Assembly: GCF_014695375.1 (NCBI RefSeq)
Contig: NZ_JACJOG010000020.1
Location: 48,359-112,358 of the forward strand
Source: Coleofasciculus sp. FACHB-T130
Lineage (GTDB): Bacteria > Cyanobacteriota > Cyanobacteriia > Cyanobacteriales > FACHB-T130
Direction: 5' to 3'
Length of the DNA: 64,000 bases
The position numbers and the translations under genes are program-made. The notes below the pieces were generated by a model, which did not search any database, was not told the DNA's origin, and worked only from the letters and a program-made list of their open reading frames with translations. Below are positions 1 to 8,937 of the stretch, in pieces. Position 1 is the first letter of the stretch; each line of letters opens with the position of its first letter.

Positions 1-419
1 CGAAATGATTGGGGTTGCACTCGTGTCAAGGTCAAAGAATCGGTAATTCCCCGAGCGAGCGCTGTGCTTGAGTTAAAGGCGCGGGGGGCAACCAATAAAC
101 CAGCGATTGCCGTCAACAGTAACAATACACTGCTCCAACCAGGAGGAAATAGGGTGATGTGCTGAAGAACTGCCACCGACCGCTTTTCCTTCCGGTTATT
201 TAATATTTTCCCAATCAGTTGCATGGCGCTCAATGCCGCCATAATTAACAAGCAGATGGCAGTGACAACAACATATTTAAAGTAATCTTTGTGAATCAGC
301 AGGTATAACTGACCCGTGAACCAATATTTCAGGAGCAAGGCTCCCCAAGCCGTTAGTGCTAGGACATCCAAGCCGGGAATTATAAATTTTTGAGAAATAA
401 TTTTTGGTTGATTGGTCAT
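1..419 (-). CDS. TIGR03943/DUF1980-type membrane protein (partial)
   Basis: Reading the reverse strand from the ATG at 417-419 gives an open frame that runs off the left edge, so only the N-terminal ~139 residues are visible. It begins MTNQPKIISQ and has two or three strongly hydrophobic stretches (roughly residues 15-35, 45-65 and 90-110) separated by a basic loop. This architecture and its position directly downstream of a permease match the TIGR03943 (YcgQ-like) membrane proteins, which pair with UPF0718/YcgR-type permeases. The gap to the permease stop is 94 bp on the same strand, so an operon is likely. The substrate is unknown. The start codon lies inside a TTGGTCAT-type heptamer repeat. 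The family call rests on N-terminal pattern and context only. Confidence 0.65.
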   Translation of the reverse strand, partial: MTNQPKIISQKFIIPGLDVLALTAWGALLLKYWFTGQLYLLIHKDYFKYVVVTAICLLIMAALSAMQLIGKILNNRKEKRSVAVLQHITLFPPGWSSVLLLLTAIAGLLVAPRAFNSSTALARGITDSLTLTRVQPQSF

Positions 420-513
420 TGGTAAGGGTACGAATCGCTAATTTAAGACGGGTTGATTGTGAATCGTTCTAGGAATCTGTTTTCCCTGAGCCAATTGCAA
501 CTCACCACTCATC

Positions 514-1527
514 TTAGAAAAAGTACGTATACAGGAGAGTCATTATAAAAGTCAGCTGAGCTGCAAGACCAAATAGGTAAAACACAGCTCTGGGTTTGAA
601 AATGGATAACATCAAACCGATGCCTTTGAGGTCAATCATGGGGCCAAATACCAGAAAGGCTAACAAGGAGCCGCTGGTAAATGTTGTGGCAAAGGAAAGG
701 GCAAAAAAGGAATCGACCGTTGAACAAATGGACACGAGAGCCGCTAATCCCATCATCGCAAGGATGGAGGTGATTGGTCCCTGACCCAAGCTGAGGATCA
801 GTTCGCGGGGAGCGAGTACCTGAATCGCCGCTGCGATCGCGCTTCCCAAAATTAACACGCCTCCCAATTCCCGCAGCTCTTGCACTGTATTATCAAGGAA
901 CATCCGCAGCTTGAAAGGCAGGGGTTTTGACGTAATCGATTGACCCATCATCCCACCGCCGGAGACGCCAACGGCGCTCATTATCGGTTGCGGTTGTCCC
1001 AGCCAAAACGTGCCGGATTTTAACAAGGTGGGAGTATCGTCTTCCCGTGCCCCTTGAGTTTGCATCTGAGGTATGGCGCAAGCGATCGCGGGTTGCAGTA
1101 ACGGCTTCAGATTAGATTGAACGCTGAAAACCGAGGCAATAATCGTCGCGATCGATAAAGAAAATACCACCCGCAAAACGACAATTTCTGGCTGATCTCG
1201 AAACGCTACCCAGGTTGACCAGATGACGATCGGATTAATGGTCGGTGCCGCTAGCAAAAACCCAACTGCCACAGGTGCAGGCACTCCCTGCATCAGCAAC
1301 CGTCGCGCCACCGGCACGTTGCCGCACTCACACACCGGAAACAAAAAGCCCGCACAACTGCCTACAAATGCCCCCAATATGGGGTTCTTCGGCATAGCAG
1401 AAATCAGCTTGCCCTCATCAATCCACAACAGGAGCAAACCGGAGAGCAATACCCCCAGTAGTAAGAAAGGCATTGCCTCTACCAGCAAACTCAAAAACAA
1501 GGTGAAAGCGTTGTGCAGTTGATTCAT
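514..1527 (-). CDS. UPF0718/DUF318-family permease
   Basis: A 337-residue inner-membrane protein with about eight hydrophobic segments in two blocks, separated by a polar loop around residues 145-210. The motif CECGNVPVARR at residues 66-76 and the second-half pattern CSTVDSFFALSF are typical of the UPF0718 (YraQ/YcgR-like) permease family. Members are thought to move a metal ion or small solute, but the substrate is not settled and nothing here fixes it. The start ATG (1525-1527) gives a hydrophobic segment straight after the N-terminus. It is probably co-transcribed with the TIGR03943-type gene downstream and diverges from the diguanylate cyclase gene at 1780. Confidence 0.8.
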   Translation of the reverse strand: MNQLHNAFTLFLSLLVEAMPFLLLGVLLSGLLLLWIDEGKLISAMPKNPILGAFVGSCAGFLFPVCECGNVPVARRLLMQGVPAPVAVGFLLAAPTINPIVIWSTWVAFRDQPEIVVLRVVFSLSIATIIASVFSVQSNLKPLLQPAIACAIPQMQTQGAREDDTPTLLKSGTFWLGQPQPIMSAVGVSGGGMMGQSITSKPLPFKLRMFLDNTVQELRELGGVLILGSAIAAAIQVLAPRELILSLGQGPITSILAMMGLAALVSICSTVDSFFALSFATTFTSGSLLAFLVFGPMIDLKGIGLMLSIFKPRAVFYLFGLAAQLTFIMTLLYTYFF

Positions 1528-1779
1528 GCTTTGGATCGTGAGAAGCCTTTTTTAGCTTTATGAGGTTGCCAAGACATTTTAGCGGTTATTACTACTCATC
1601 ACTAGGGCTGATGAATGTGCTAGTGGACGAACCCGATTACCAAAAGTTGCTCGCTTTCTCCCTTATCTATCGGTTGCTTTACCGTAAATTTACGGAGTTT
1701 ACCGAACCTTTGTAGTTTGTAACACGGACGATTGCTAGTGAAAATGCTATCCTAAGCTTGAAGTATACTCAAGCTTCCA

Positions 1780-2904
1780 TTGCTGCGTTTTCATGCAGCG
1801 GGGTACCCTGTGCTGAACGCATTTTTATCACTTCCTTTGTCATCCAATCGAAGCCAGCAAGACTTGTGTTTAGAGTCCACGCTGCGATCGCTATCGCTTC
1901 ACGATTGTCAGATTGAAGATCATCAACTTGGTTGGGAAGTAACTCAGACTCTTAAAGCCAATCCGCTACTCCCAGGCGTCATCTTGATGAAGCAGGGTCA
2001 ATTCGCTGGGATGATTTCGCGGCGGCGATTTTTGGAATACATGAGCCGTCCCTACGGATTAGAACTCTTTTCCAAACGTCCCATTGAATGTTTATATCGT
2101 TCTGCCGAAACGGAAACTTTGATTCTGAACGGCGATACATTAATTGTGGCGGCGGCGCGTCACTCTTTGCAACGAGCGGCTGAGTTACTTTATGAACCGA
2201 TTGTGGTGGAGGTCGCGCCGCAAGTTTATCGATTATTAGATGTACATGAATTACTGATTGCTCAGTCGCAAATTCACGAATTAGCAACTGAACTGCTCAC
2301 TCAACTTTATACTCATCTGGAAGCAGCAAACCAACAATTGCTGCGCCTTGCCACTTCTGATGGTTTGACTGGGGTTGCTAACCGACACCGTTTTGATAGC
2401 TATCTCGATTCCTGTTGGCACCAGATGCAGGCGAGTAATTCAGCATTATCGCTGATCTTGTGCGATGTTGATTTCTTCAAAAAGTACAACGATACCTACG
2501 GTCATCAAGCGGGTGATGACACTTTGCGACAGGTAGCGGGTGCCATCCAGCAAGCAGTGCAGCGACCGGAAGATTTAGTGGCACGCTATGGGGGCGAAGA
2601 ATTTGCCGTGATTTTGCCGCACACATCGCTAGAGGGTGCCCTTCAGGTCGCAGAACGCATCAGATTGACTGTGAAAGCCTTGAAGATAGCCCATGTTTGC
2701 TCAGAAGTAAGCGAGTGCATCACCCTGAGTTTAGGCGTTGCCACGATCTTTCCTAGCTCAAATTTTTTACCTGCAATGCTGATTGCAGCGGCGGACGAAA
2801 AGCTTTATCAAGCAAAACAGACTGGACGAGATCGGTCTCAAGGTCATTTGCTTCGCATTCCGCGCGATCGCTCATCCGTTTTTGAGCCATCTGCAACTTC
2901 TTGA
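1780..2904 (+). CDS. Diguanylate cyclase with N-terminal CBS-like sensor module
   Basis: This protein should make cyclic-di-GMP from GTP. Residues ~30-170 form a CBS-like sensor region (GQFAGMISRRRFLE, then LLYEPIVVEV and RLLDVHELL) shared with the two genes that follow. A short helical linker leads to a GGDEF domain at ~185-360 with the catalytic GGEEF at 271-275. An RxxD inhibitory site (RPED, 262-265) lies exactly five residues upstream, so product inhibition is expected. The longest frame starts at TTG 1780. GTG 1810 is an equally good start because the third paralogue also begins with GTG at the corresponding point. The sensor ligand is unknown. The C-terminal end contains a HIP1 site. 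Confidence 0.88.
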   Translation: MLRFHAAGYPVLNAFLSLPLSSNRSQQDLCLESTLRSLSLHDCQIEDHQLGWEVTQTLKANPLLPGVILMKQGQFAGMISRRRFLEYMSRPYGLELFSKRPIECLYRSAETETLILNGDTLIVAAARHSLQRAAELLYEPIVVEVAPQVYRLLDVHELLIAQSQIHELATELLTQLYTHLEAANQQLLRLATSDGLTGVANRHRFDSYLDSCWHQMQASNSALSLILCDVDFFKKYNDTYGHQAGDDTLRQVAGAIQQAVQRPEDLVARYGGEEFAVILPHTSLEGALQVAERIRLTVKALKIAHVCSEVSECITLSLGVATIFPSSNFLPAMLIAAADEKLYQAKQTGRDRSQGHLLRIPRDRSSVFEPSATS

Positions 2905-3163
2905 ATACAAATTATTCCGCTTTAGATAAATATATAGAGTTGTTTTAGTTTAGTAAAAAGTGTAAATTATTGTATTTTTATAACAATTAAAAAACCTCTT
3001 GAGTCGTCATTTTTTAACCAAAGGTTAATCAAATCTTTAAATCATATTTAAAGTTAAACTAAGGTTTTAGCTGTAAAATTTATAACTTAAATCAGTAGAA
3101 TGTGGGGATAAAGTAAATTTTGCATCTCCCTATACAGCGAATAAGAACTGATTGAGGTAATTT
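2905..3163. other. AT-rich spacer between paralogues
   Basis: This 259-bp gap is very AT-rich, with runs of T and A and no credible reading frame. It probably carries the promoter of the histidine kinase gene at 3164, whose ATG is preceded by a GAGG Shine-Dalgarno sequence. No clear terminator hairpin was seen. Confidence 0.4.
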
Positions 3164-4705
3164 ATGATGGCTTGGCAAGAATCTCCGCCGGAATTATCAG
3201 TTCTTCCTCTGTCCCAGATAAAGAACCTCAATTTAGAGTCAACCCTTCAAGAGCTTCCGCTATACGATTTTCAGATAGAAGCCTCTGGTCTGGGGCAGGA
3301 AGTTAACAAAGAATTTGAAGGAAATGCGCTGCTACCAGGGGTCATTTTAACGATAGAAAGTCAGTTTGCGGGAATGATTTCGCGGCGACGATTTTTAGAA
3401 CAAATGAGCCGTCCTTATGGACTAGAATTATTTTTAAAACGACCCTTACAATCTTTATATCAATTCGCCAGTACCCATGTTTTGAAACTTTCTGGCAATA
3501 CGTTAATTGTAGCGGCGGCAAAGCAGTCTTTGCAACGACCTCCTGAGCTACTCTATGAACCGATTGTGGTAGAGTTAGCGCCAGGAATTTACCGATTACT
3601 AGATGTACATCAATTATTGGTGGCACAGTCAAAAATTCATGAACTCACAACCGAGTTGCTCAACGAGCAAACCAAAGCTCAGATGCTGCAAACCGAAAAA
3701 ATGGCGAGTTTGGGACGGACGGTTGCTGAGGTTGCCCATGAGATTAGAAACCCCATTAACTGCATTAATGGGAATTTTGGTTTTGTAGAAACTTATTACA
3801 AAAATTTAATCGGTTTATTGGCAGCTTATGAAAAAGCTGAAACTTTGAATACAATCGAAGAATTGAAAGAGGAAATTGAATATGATTTTCTTCTAGAAGA
3901 TTTGCCTAAGTTGATAGGAAGTATGAAGCTGAGTGCGGAACGATTAACAAAAATCGTTGGCAGTCTGCGAAACTTTTCTCATATGGATGAAACCAAGAGA
4001 CAGCCTGCTGACTTACACGAATGTATTGAAAGTACCTTATTAATTTTAAATAATCCCATCAAGCAGGGGATTCAATTAATTAAAAAATATGGCGATTTAC
4101 CACTGGTGAATTGCTACTCAGGTCAACTGAGTCAGGTATTTATGAATATCATTAGTAATGCGATTGATGCACTCAAAGATCGAGTCACTGACGGGTCGGA
4201 TTGGCAACCCCAGATAGAGATTACGACGGAAGTTTTAGAAATCCAAGATTCTGAATGGGTTGTAATCCGGATTGCGGATAATGGGCCGGGAATTCCACCA
4301 GAAATTCAGGATCGGATTTTTGAGACGTTCTTTACTACAAAGCCGGTGGGCAAGGGAACGGGATTGGGATTGGCAATTAGTTATCAAATTGTTACTGAGA
4401 AACACGGGGGTCATTTATCGGTGCGATCGCGTAGTGTATGTCCAGAGGATTGCTCGCCTTTGGCGTATCCTCCTCCTAGCACCGCCTCCCATAATGGTTC
4501 CGTAGTTGAAGCGTTGTCGGTGCCCGTAGCTTCCGCCGTAGGAATAGGAATCGCAGATTCGTATCCCCGGCAAGACAGAATCTATAGTGCGGCTAGCGGA
4601 TGCGAGGCACCAGCAGCGGCACAGTTGCTAGCTAATTCCAGGGAGATAGAAGATTCACAACCAAGGATGGGCACAGAATTCGAGATCCGATTGCCACTCG
4701 GTTAA
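3164..4705 (+). CDS. Sensor histidine kinase with CBS-like sensor module
   Basis: A 513-residue soluble histidine kinase. Residues ~24-167 are the CBS-like sensor module shared with the flanking paralogues. A short helix leads to the H-box (EVAHEIRNP, phospho-acceptor His192). The HATPase has an N-box at NIISNAID (328-335), G1 DNGPG (372-376), an F-box at IFETFF and G2 GTGLGLA (398-404), so it looks catalytically complete. Between the G2 strand and the final GTEFEIRLPLG strand sits an ~80-residue low-complexity insert (422-502) encoded partly by a HIP1-containing repeat. No response regulator is adjacent, so its partner is unknown. It may act together with the neighbouring cyclase and kinase-like protein on one signal. 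Confidence 0.88.
   Translation: MMAWQESPPELSVLPLSQIKNLNLESTLQELPLYDFQIEASGLGQEVNKEFEGNALLPGVILTIESQFAGMISRRRFLEQMSRPYGLELFLKRPLQSLYQFASTHVLKLSGNTLIVAAAKQSLQRPPELLYEPIVVELAPGIYRLLDVHQLLVAQSKIHELTTELLNEQTKAQMLQTEKMASLGRTVAEVAHEIRNPINCINGNFGFVETYYKNLIGLLAAYEKAETLNTIEELKEEIEYDFLLEDLPKLIGSMKLSAERLTKIVGSLRNFSHMDETKRQPADLHECIESTLLILNNPIKQGIQLIKKYGDLPLVNCYSGQLSQVFMNIISNAIDALKDRVTDGSDWQPQIEITTEVLEIQDSEWVVIRIADNGPGIPPEIQDRIFETFFTTKPVGKGTGLGLAISYQIVTEKHGGHLSVRSRSVCPEDCSPLAYPPPSTASHNGSVVEALSVPVASAVGIGIADSYPRQDRIYSAASGCEAPAAAQLLANSREIEDSQPRMGTEFEIRLPLG
4423..4480 (+). repeat. HIP1-containing repeat inside kinase gene
   Basis: The sequence begins with GCGATCGC followed by GTAGTGTATGTCC and ends at CTCCTAGC. 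A longer copy with the same start and end occurs at 6152-6263 in the next gene. It is read in frame as RSRSVCPEDCS and onward, inside the ATPase domain, without breaking the frame. Confidence 0.7.
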
Positions 4706-4835
4706 GGCGCTTGTTCACAATTTTTCTGGAAAATAGTAGCAGAAATTAACCTCAAGGGCAGGTGGAAAACTGCTGAAAATGGTAGTCTATGGTCATAGCT
4801 GATTCCAGCTTCACTGCTGCATTTGTGGGCGTTGT

Positions 4836-6329
4836 GTGTCGGTACCAAACGGATTTATATCACTTCCGTCCTTGTCCCAAGGGAGCGATCGCGACCTCTC
4901 TATAGAGTCAACTCTTGGGGAATTGCCGCTGTACAACTTTCTGGTAAAACCCATCTGTCTGGGTGTGGATATTGCCCGAATTTTTGAGAAGCATCCTCTA
5001 CTGCCAGGAGCCATCTTAGTCGAACAGGGTCAGTTTGCTGGGATGATTTCGCGGCGGCGGCTTTTGGAGTACCTGATCCGTCCTCATCGACTAGAGCTGT
5101 TTTTGCACAAACCGCTGCACATCCTCTACAAGTACGCCCACTCTGAGGTTTTAATCCTTCCCGATAGTACGCCGATTTTGACAGCAACCCACCAGGCGCT
5201 GCGGCGATCGCCTGAATTTTTGGCAGAACCTGTCGTAGTGCAAGTGGGAGAATCTGATTATCGGCTGTTAGATGTTCAGGATTTGAATGTTGTTTCTTGG
5301 CAAATCCGGGGAATCGAAGCTCAGGTGCGATATGAACGCACCCAAGCTCAGATGATTCAAAGTGAGAAAATGGCAAGCTTAGGGCGCTTAGTAGATGGAG
5401 TTGCTCACGAAATTTTAGACCCGGTTGGCTTTATTTGGGGGAACTTAACGTATGTCTCAACTTATACTGAAAACTTGATAGAATTGCTGTCTGCTTATGA
5501 GACACATCTGCCGCAGATTCCTGAAGAAATTGCGGCTCTGAAAGAAGACATAGAATTTGATTTTGTACAACAGGACTTACCCCGCTCAATTGCCAGCATC
5601 CGAGCCGGAGCAGAACGATTGAAAAAGCTCGTGATGAGTCTGCAAAACTTCTGCCATATTGATGATGTTTATCCTAAGCCTGCCGATTTACACGCTTGTT
5701 TAGATAGTATTGTTTTGCTTTTAAAAAGTCGTGTAAACAACGAAATTGAAATTATCAGAAATTATGGTCATTTGCCGCCGGTACAATGCTACGCGGGTCA
5801 ATTGAATCAGGTTTTCATGAATATCCTGACGAATGCGATTGATGCATTGATTAATCAAGCAGTCGTTCAGCAGTTTACTCAAGATTTTCAAGGAACATCG
5901 CCCCCGAATATTCAAGAGAAACCTCGGATCGAAATCACGACTGAGGTTTGTTCGCACAAGGCAAGTCAGACAGGAGTTTCTGATTCGCGCTGGGTTTCCA
6001 TTCGCATTGCCGATAATGGCCCTGGGATGTCTCCGGAAGTACAGCAGCAAATTCTTGAGTCTTTTTCTGTAGAGAAACGCTCTGCTAAAGAGACGAGTTT
6101 ATCGGTAAGTTATCAGATTGTGACGGCGAAGCACGGTGGAAAATTAAGAATGCGATCGCGTAGTGTATGCCGTTTGGGCGACTCGCTTAGTGTATGTCCT
6201 GAGGATTACTCGCGCAGTGGATGCCCAGAGAGCGGATCTCCTCAGGGGTATGCCACTCCTAGCAATTCCAGCGGAGAACCTAAACCAGGCATTGCCACCG
6301 AATTTGAGATTTTGTTGCCTTTGGTTTAA
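4836..6329 (+). CDS. Histidine-kinase-like protein with degenerate ATP lid
   Basis: The third tandem paralogue, 497 residues. The CBS-like module spans ~24-155. The H-box His is kept (GVAHEILDP, His191), as are the N-box (NILTNAID) and G1 (DNGPG, 393-397). The F-box is changed (ILESFS), and the G2 box, GTGLGLA in the sister kinase, reads ETSLSVS (418-424). ATP-lid glycines are therefore missing, and the protein may be a weak kinase or a pseudokinase that senses and dimerises. The HATPase also carries a repeat-derived insert near residues 440-480. The start is GTG 4836, aligned with GTG 1810 of the first paralogue. Upstream DNA resembles that of the first paralogue, which fits tandem duplication. 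Confidence 0.8.
   Translation: MSVPNGFISLPSLSQGSDRDLSIESTLGELPLYNFLVKPICLGVDIARIFEKHPLLPGAILVEQGQFAGMISRRRLLEYLIRPHRLELFLHKPLHILYKYAHSEVLILPDSTPILTATHQALRRSPEFLAEPVVVQVGESDYRLLDVQDLNVVSWQIRGIEAQVRYERTQAQMIQSEKMASLGRLVDGVAHEILDPVGFIWGNLTYVSTYTENLIELLSAYETHLPQIPEEIAALKEDIEFDFVQQDLPRSIASIRAGAERLKKLVMSLQNFCHIDDVYPKPADLHACLDSIVLLLKSRVNNEIEIIRNYGHLPPVQCYAGQLNQVFMNILTNAIDALINQAVVQQFTQDFQGTSPPNIQEKPRIEITTEVCSHKASQTGVSDSRWVSIRIADNGPGMSPEVQQQILESFSVEKRSAKETSLSVSYQIVTAKHGGKLRMRSRSVCRLGDSLSVCPEDYSRSGCPESGSPQGYATPSNSSGEPKPGIATEFEILLPLV
6152..6263 (+). repeat. HIP1-containing repeat inside kinase-like gene
   Basis: A longer relative of the repeat at 4423-4480. It starts with GCGATCGC then GTAGTGTATGCC, has a second internal TAGTGTATGTCC unit, and ends at CTCCTAGC. 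It stays in frame and encodes a Cys/Ser-rich insert near the end of the ATPase domain. Confidence 0.7.
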
Positions 6330-6378
6330 TTAAAAATTAACAAGCCGCTGTATTTTTAATTGGGCAACTTTCAGGACT

Positions 6379-6993
6379 CTAAGGCTCTACTTTTACAGGA
6401 GTTCCGATGTTGACCTGTGCATACAAAGCCAAAATATCCTGATTACGCATCCGGACGCAGCCGTGAGAAACTGCCTGTCCCACCAGTTTTTCCTGGGGGG
6501 TGCCATGAAACCCGATAAAATTGCGTCCGTCTGTCCAAAAAGCAATCCACCTGGCTCCTAAAGGATTATCTGCACCTGGAGGAACGACTTTTCCATTCCA
6601 AGGATGCTGCCAAGCTGGATTGCGTAGCATTTGCGTCACCTTAAACGTGCCTGTAGGCGTCTCCCAGCCCTTTTTACCGACTGCGATAGGATAACTTGCT
6701 TTCACCTGATTGTCTCGGTAGACATAGACGCGGCGATCGCTTAATTTAATCACTAAATGAGTATCGGGCGTGGTACTCGCTGGGGAGAGTTCCTCTAAAG
6801 GCAGATACAGAGAGGGTGCCCCCAGCGGAGGCAATTGGGGTTCCGAAGGCAATTCGATCGTCGCCTCTCTGGTAGTTGCCAAAGCTTGTGTTGGAACTGA
6901 GGCAGCCGTCTGCTGCCGAACGCCCAGCAATAGAATGGCTGTACTGAAGCACAGCAGCTTGAAGCTTCCAGATGGTAATTTACCTCCCAGCAT
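6379..6993 (-). CDS. L,D-transpeptidase (YkuD family), exported
   Basis: A periplasmic L,D-transpeptidase-type enzyme that cross-links or anchors peptidoglycan through a catalytic cysteine. The chosen start is ATG 6991-6993, preceded by GAGGACAGGA. A longer frame reaches a TTG at 7050 but would push the signal sequence inward. In that longer numbering, a hydrophobic segment lies at ~31-45, a Pro/Thr linker follows, and the YkuD domain covers ~98-220. The active-site motif SHGCVRM is at 195-201 with Cys198, and the conserved HGTP is at 182-185. The domain is complete and of usual size. It is transcribed divergently from the exported protein gene at 7295. Confidence 0.88.
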   Translation of the reverse strand: MLGGKLPSGSFKLLCFSTAILLLGVRQQTAASVPTQALATTREATIELPSEPQLPPLGAPSLYLPLEELSPASTTPDTHLVIKLSDRRVYVYRDNQVKASYPIAVGKKGWETPTGTFKVTQMLRNPAWQHPWNGKVVPPGADNPLGARWIAFWTDGRNFIGFHGTPQEKLVGQAVSHGCVRMRNQDILALYAQVNIGTPVKVEP

Positions 6994-7294
6994 TCCTGTC
7001 CTCTCTTTTCCCTGGTCAACGACTCTTATCGAATTATTATCTGAGATCAAAACTGTAAATCACACTGAGCTGACTGACTTGTTTAAAATTGGATTTTCCT
7101 AGTCTTGTCAAGTCTCACAAAGTCAGATTTTATTCCCAGCTCTACTCCTAAGGGCTTATATAGTCCGGTAGATTGAATCTTCAGTAGAGCTAGATAGGAT
7201 TTGGGCAATAATCCAGGCATTTTCATCCGTTGTTGACTACAACTGTTGCCGATAGTCAAGTTTATTACCCAAATATTTTAAAAGTGAGGGTGTA

Positions 7295-7870
7295 ATGCGT
7301 TTACAAAAAACCAAAGTATTGACAGGTACGATGCTAACACTGTTACTCTCGGCAGTATCAGTGTTGCCAGCGATCGCTCGCCCAGTAGAAGGTGAATCCA
7401 GGCAGCTCATTAGCCAAACAAACACCGACACACCTACTGCCAATCCAACCAACACCAACACAACTACTCCTAACTCAACCGATACGAATCAAGTAGTTAG
7501 AGGCACCGTCAGCAGCGTTAGAGGCAATGTAGTCACGCTAAGACTGCCAGACGGTACAACCAGAAGTATGATGCTCTCACCAGAGGATCTAACTCGGTTG
7601 AACCTCATGCCAGGAATGGAGATTAGCGCCACATTGGATGACCAGAATATGGCTAGCAATGTGAGTATGGTTGAAGCAGCCGATGCGACAGATACTACTC
7701 GCCTCAACAGAACCCGTCGAGTGGAAGAGACAACGATTCAGCGAAGAACGGTGCAGACAACACCGTCTCCTGGTCCGACAACAACCACTGGAGAGACCAC
7801 AAGCACTCCAGATACAGCTCAAACCGAACCGCAGACGACTGAGGCAGCGCCAGTGCCAGCGCTTTGGTAA
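7295..7870 (+). CDS. Exported Thr/Pro-rich protein of unknown function
   Basis: A 191-residue protein with a clear signal peptide (hydrophobic core ~9-25, likely cleavage after AIA at ~28). A Thr/Asn-rich linker (~40-65) leads to a small beta-rich domain (~67-126, starting VVRGTVSSVRGNVVTL) that resembles the OB-like DUF5666 type. The tail is low complexity, rich in Thr, Pro and Glu. The start ATG has GTGAGGGTG just upstream. No enzymatic motif was found. It probably acts in the periplasm or cell envelope. A strong terminator follows at 7917. Confidence 0.7.
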   Translation: MRLQKTKVLTGTMLTLLLSAVSVLPAIARPVEGESRQLISQTNTDTPTANPTNTNTTTPNSTDTNQVVRGTVSSVRGNVVTLRLPDGTTRSMMLSPEDLTRLNLMPGMEISATLDDQNMASNVSMVEAADATDTTRLNRTRRVEETTIQRRTVQTTPSPGPTTTTGETTSTPDTAQTEPQTTEAAPVPALW

Positions 7871-7916
7871 TGACTTAACCAGCATTCTTGAGCAATTAAC
7901 AAAGAATCGTTAATGT

Positions 7917-7954
7917 AACCATGCCGTCCTTTTGGGGACGGCATGGTTATTTTG
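7917..7954 (+). terminator. Intrinsic terminator, 13-bp perfect stem
   Basis: AACCATGCCGTCC (7917-7929) pairs perfectly with GGACGGCATGGTT (7936-7948) around a six-base loop, followed by ATTTT. It sits 46 bp after the stop of the exported-protein gene and before the convergent rimM stop. Confidence 0.8.
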
Positions 7955-8024
7955 GGAAATAATTTTCCGAGATAGATTCCGAGATAGATGCTTGGTTGCG
8001 ATCGCGCTGGGATTCTGAACAAAT

Positions 8025-8672
8025 TCAAACGTCCTGATTCATTTCTAGCAATCCAGGCGGTGGCGTAATTTCAATTCGTCGATTCTCCAGGTCTACCACA
8101 GGCGCGATCGCTTTCACAAAAGGAATCAAAATGGTAGACGGCTTCGGTGGTTTGGGTCTAAGAACTTTCCGTTTTTTACTGGTTCGATTGACTTCCCCTT
8201 TCTGGGGTGTTTCCGGCTCATCCTCTGGCGCTACAGCTACAGGTTGCTGGTGCAACTGCACTTCCAGTAAATCGTTGCCAGCCGGAATTACATTCACCAC
8301 CACGCCCAAGTTTTCTCCCGATTCTTGAACGAAAACTTCCATCCCAATCAAGTCTAGAACGTGGTATTCATCTTCTGCCAAGATAGGGCGATCGGAAGCT
8401 TTTACCATTAACTTGGTTCCCGCTAGCGCCTCCGCTCGATCCCGATTTTCTACCTCAGCAAGCTGTACAACGTATAGATTTTTACCATCTATATACCGCC
8501 CTTTCACCAATTTCACTGGCTGCGGTTCTGTCTCGCCCGGTCGCAACATCCAACGCTCTCCCGGTTCCTCAAAGCGTTCTGGGAATTGGGATTCCGGATA
8601 CACCCGCAACTCCCCTTTCATCCCTTGAGCGGCAACAATTGTGCCAATTTCTAACCACTGGTCATTGGTCAT
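8025..8672 (-). CDS. rimM: Ribosome maturation factor RimM
   Basis: This is the RimM family, which binds ribosomal protein S19 and helps mature the 3' domain of 16S rRNA in the 30S subunit. The N-terminal beta-barrel begins at [19 protein letters not shown], and the PRC-barrel half follows at ~85-215 with [14 protein letters not shown] polar, basic insert (~150-180) rich in Lys and Pro lies in the C-terminal half. Its 215-residue length is a little above bacterial RimM because of that insert. The start ATG lies within a TTGGTCAT heptamer repeat, so the first residues (MTNDQ) are repeat-encoded. It is convergent with the gene at 7295. Confidence 0.93.
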   Translation of the reverse strand: MTNDQWLEIGTIVAAQGMKGELRVYPESQFPERFEEPGERWMLRPGETEPQPVKLVKGRYIDGKNLYVVQLAEVENRDRAEALAGTKLMVKASDRPILAEDEYHVLDLIGMEVFVQESGENLGVVVNVIPAGNDLLEVQLHQQPVAVAPEDEPETPQKGEVNRTSKKRKVLRPKPPKPSTILIPFVKAIAPVVDLENRRIEITPPPGLLEMNQDV

Positions 8673-8680
8673 CAGCTTTC

Positions 8681-8703
8681 TGTATTCCGTATTCCGTATT
8701 CTT
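8681..8703. repeat. Short heptanucleotide tandem repeat
   Basis: About three consecutive copies of TATTCCG lie just upstream of rimM, adjoining a TTGGTCA pair. This is the STRR type of repeat common in cyanobacteria. Confidence 0.6.
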
Positions 8704-8712
8704 TTTCATGCC

Positions 8713-8833
8713 CTACCGTGTACGCACAAATCTTCTTGTACTTGCCAGTCCGGTTTTGATCCCCCTAACCCCCGATAAATTGGGGGAGCAATCAACGTTT
8801 TGCCACTTAATCAAAGATATGTGTACACGGTAG
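8713..8833. mobile_element. MITE-like element, 121 bp with inverted ends
   Basis: The left end CTACCGTGTACGCACAAATC and the right end GATATGTGTACACGGTAG are inverted repeats with few mismatches. The interior has no reading frame and contains a C-rich/G-rich palindrome (CCCCCTAACCCCCG and a GGGGG arm). Size and structure fit a non-autonomous miniature transposable element. A target-site duplication is not obvious. Confidence 0.65.
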
Positions 8834-8937
8834 TGAATGCTTTGATAACTGGAAGGGGCGGCGACACAGAGACTTCTAAAAGTTCGCGCTTTTCTGACTT
8901 AGTTCGCATCGCCGCGAATTCTGTCCGGCAGGGCTTT

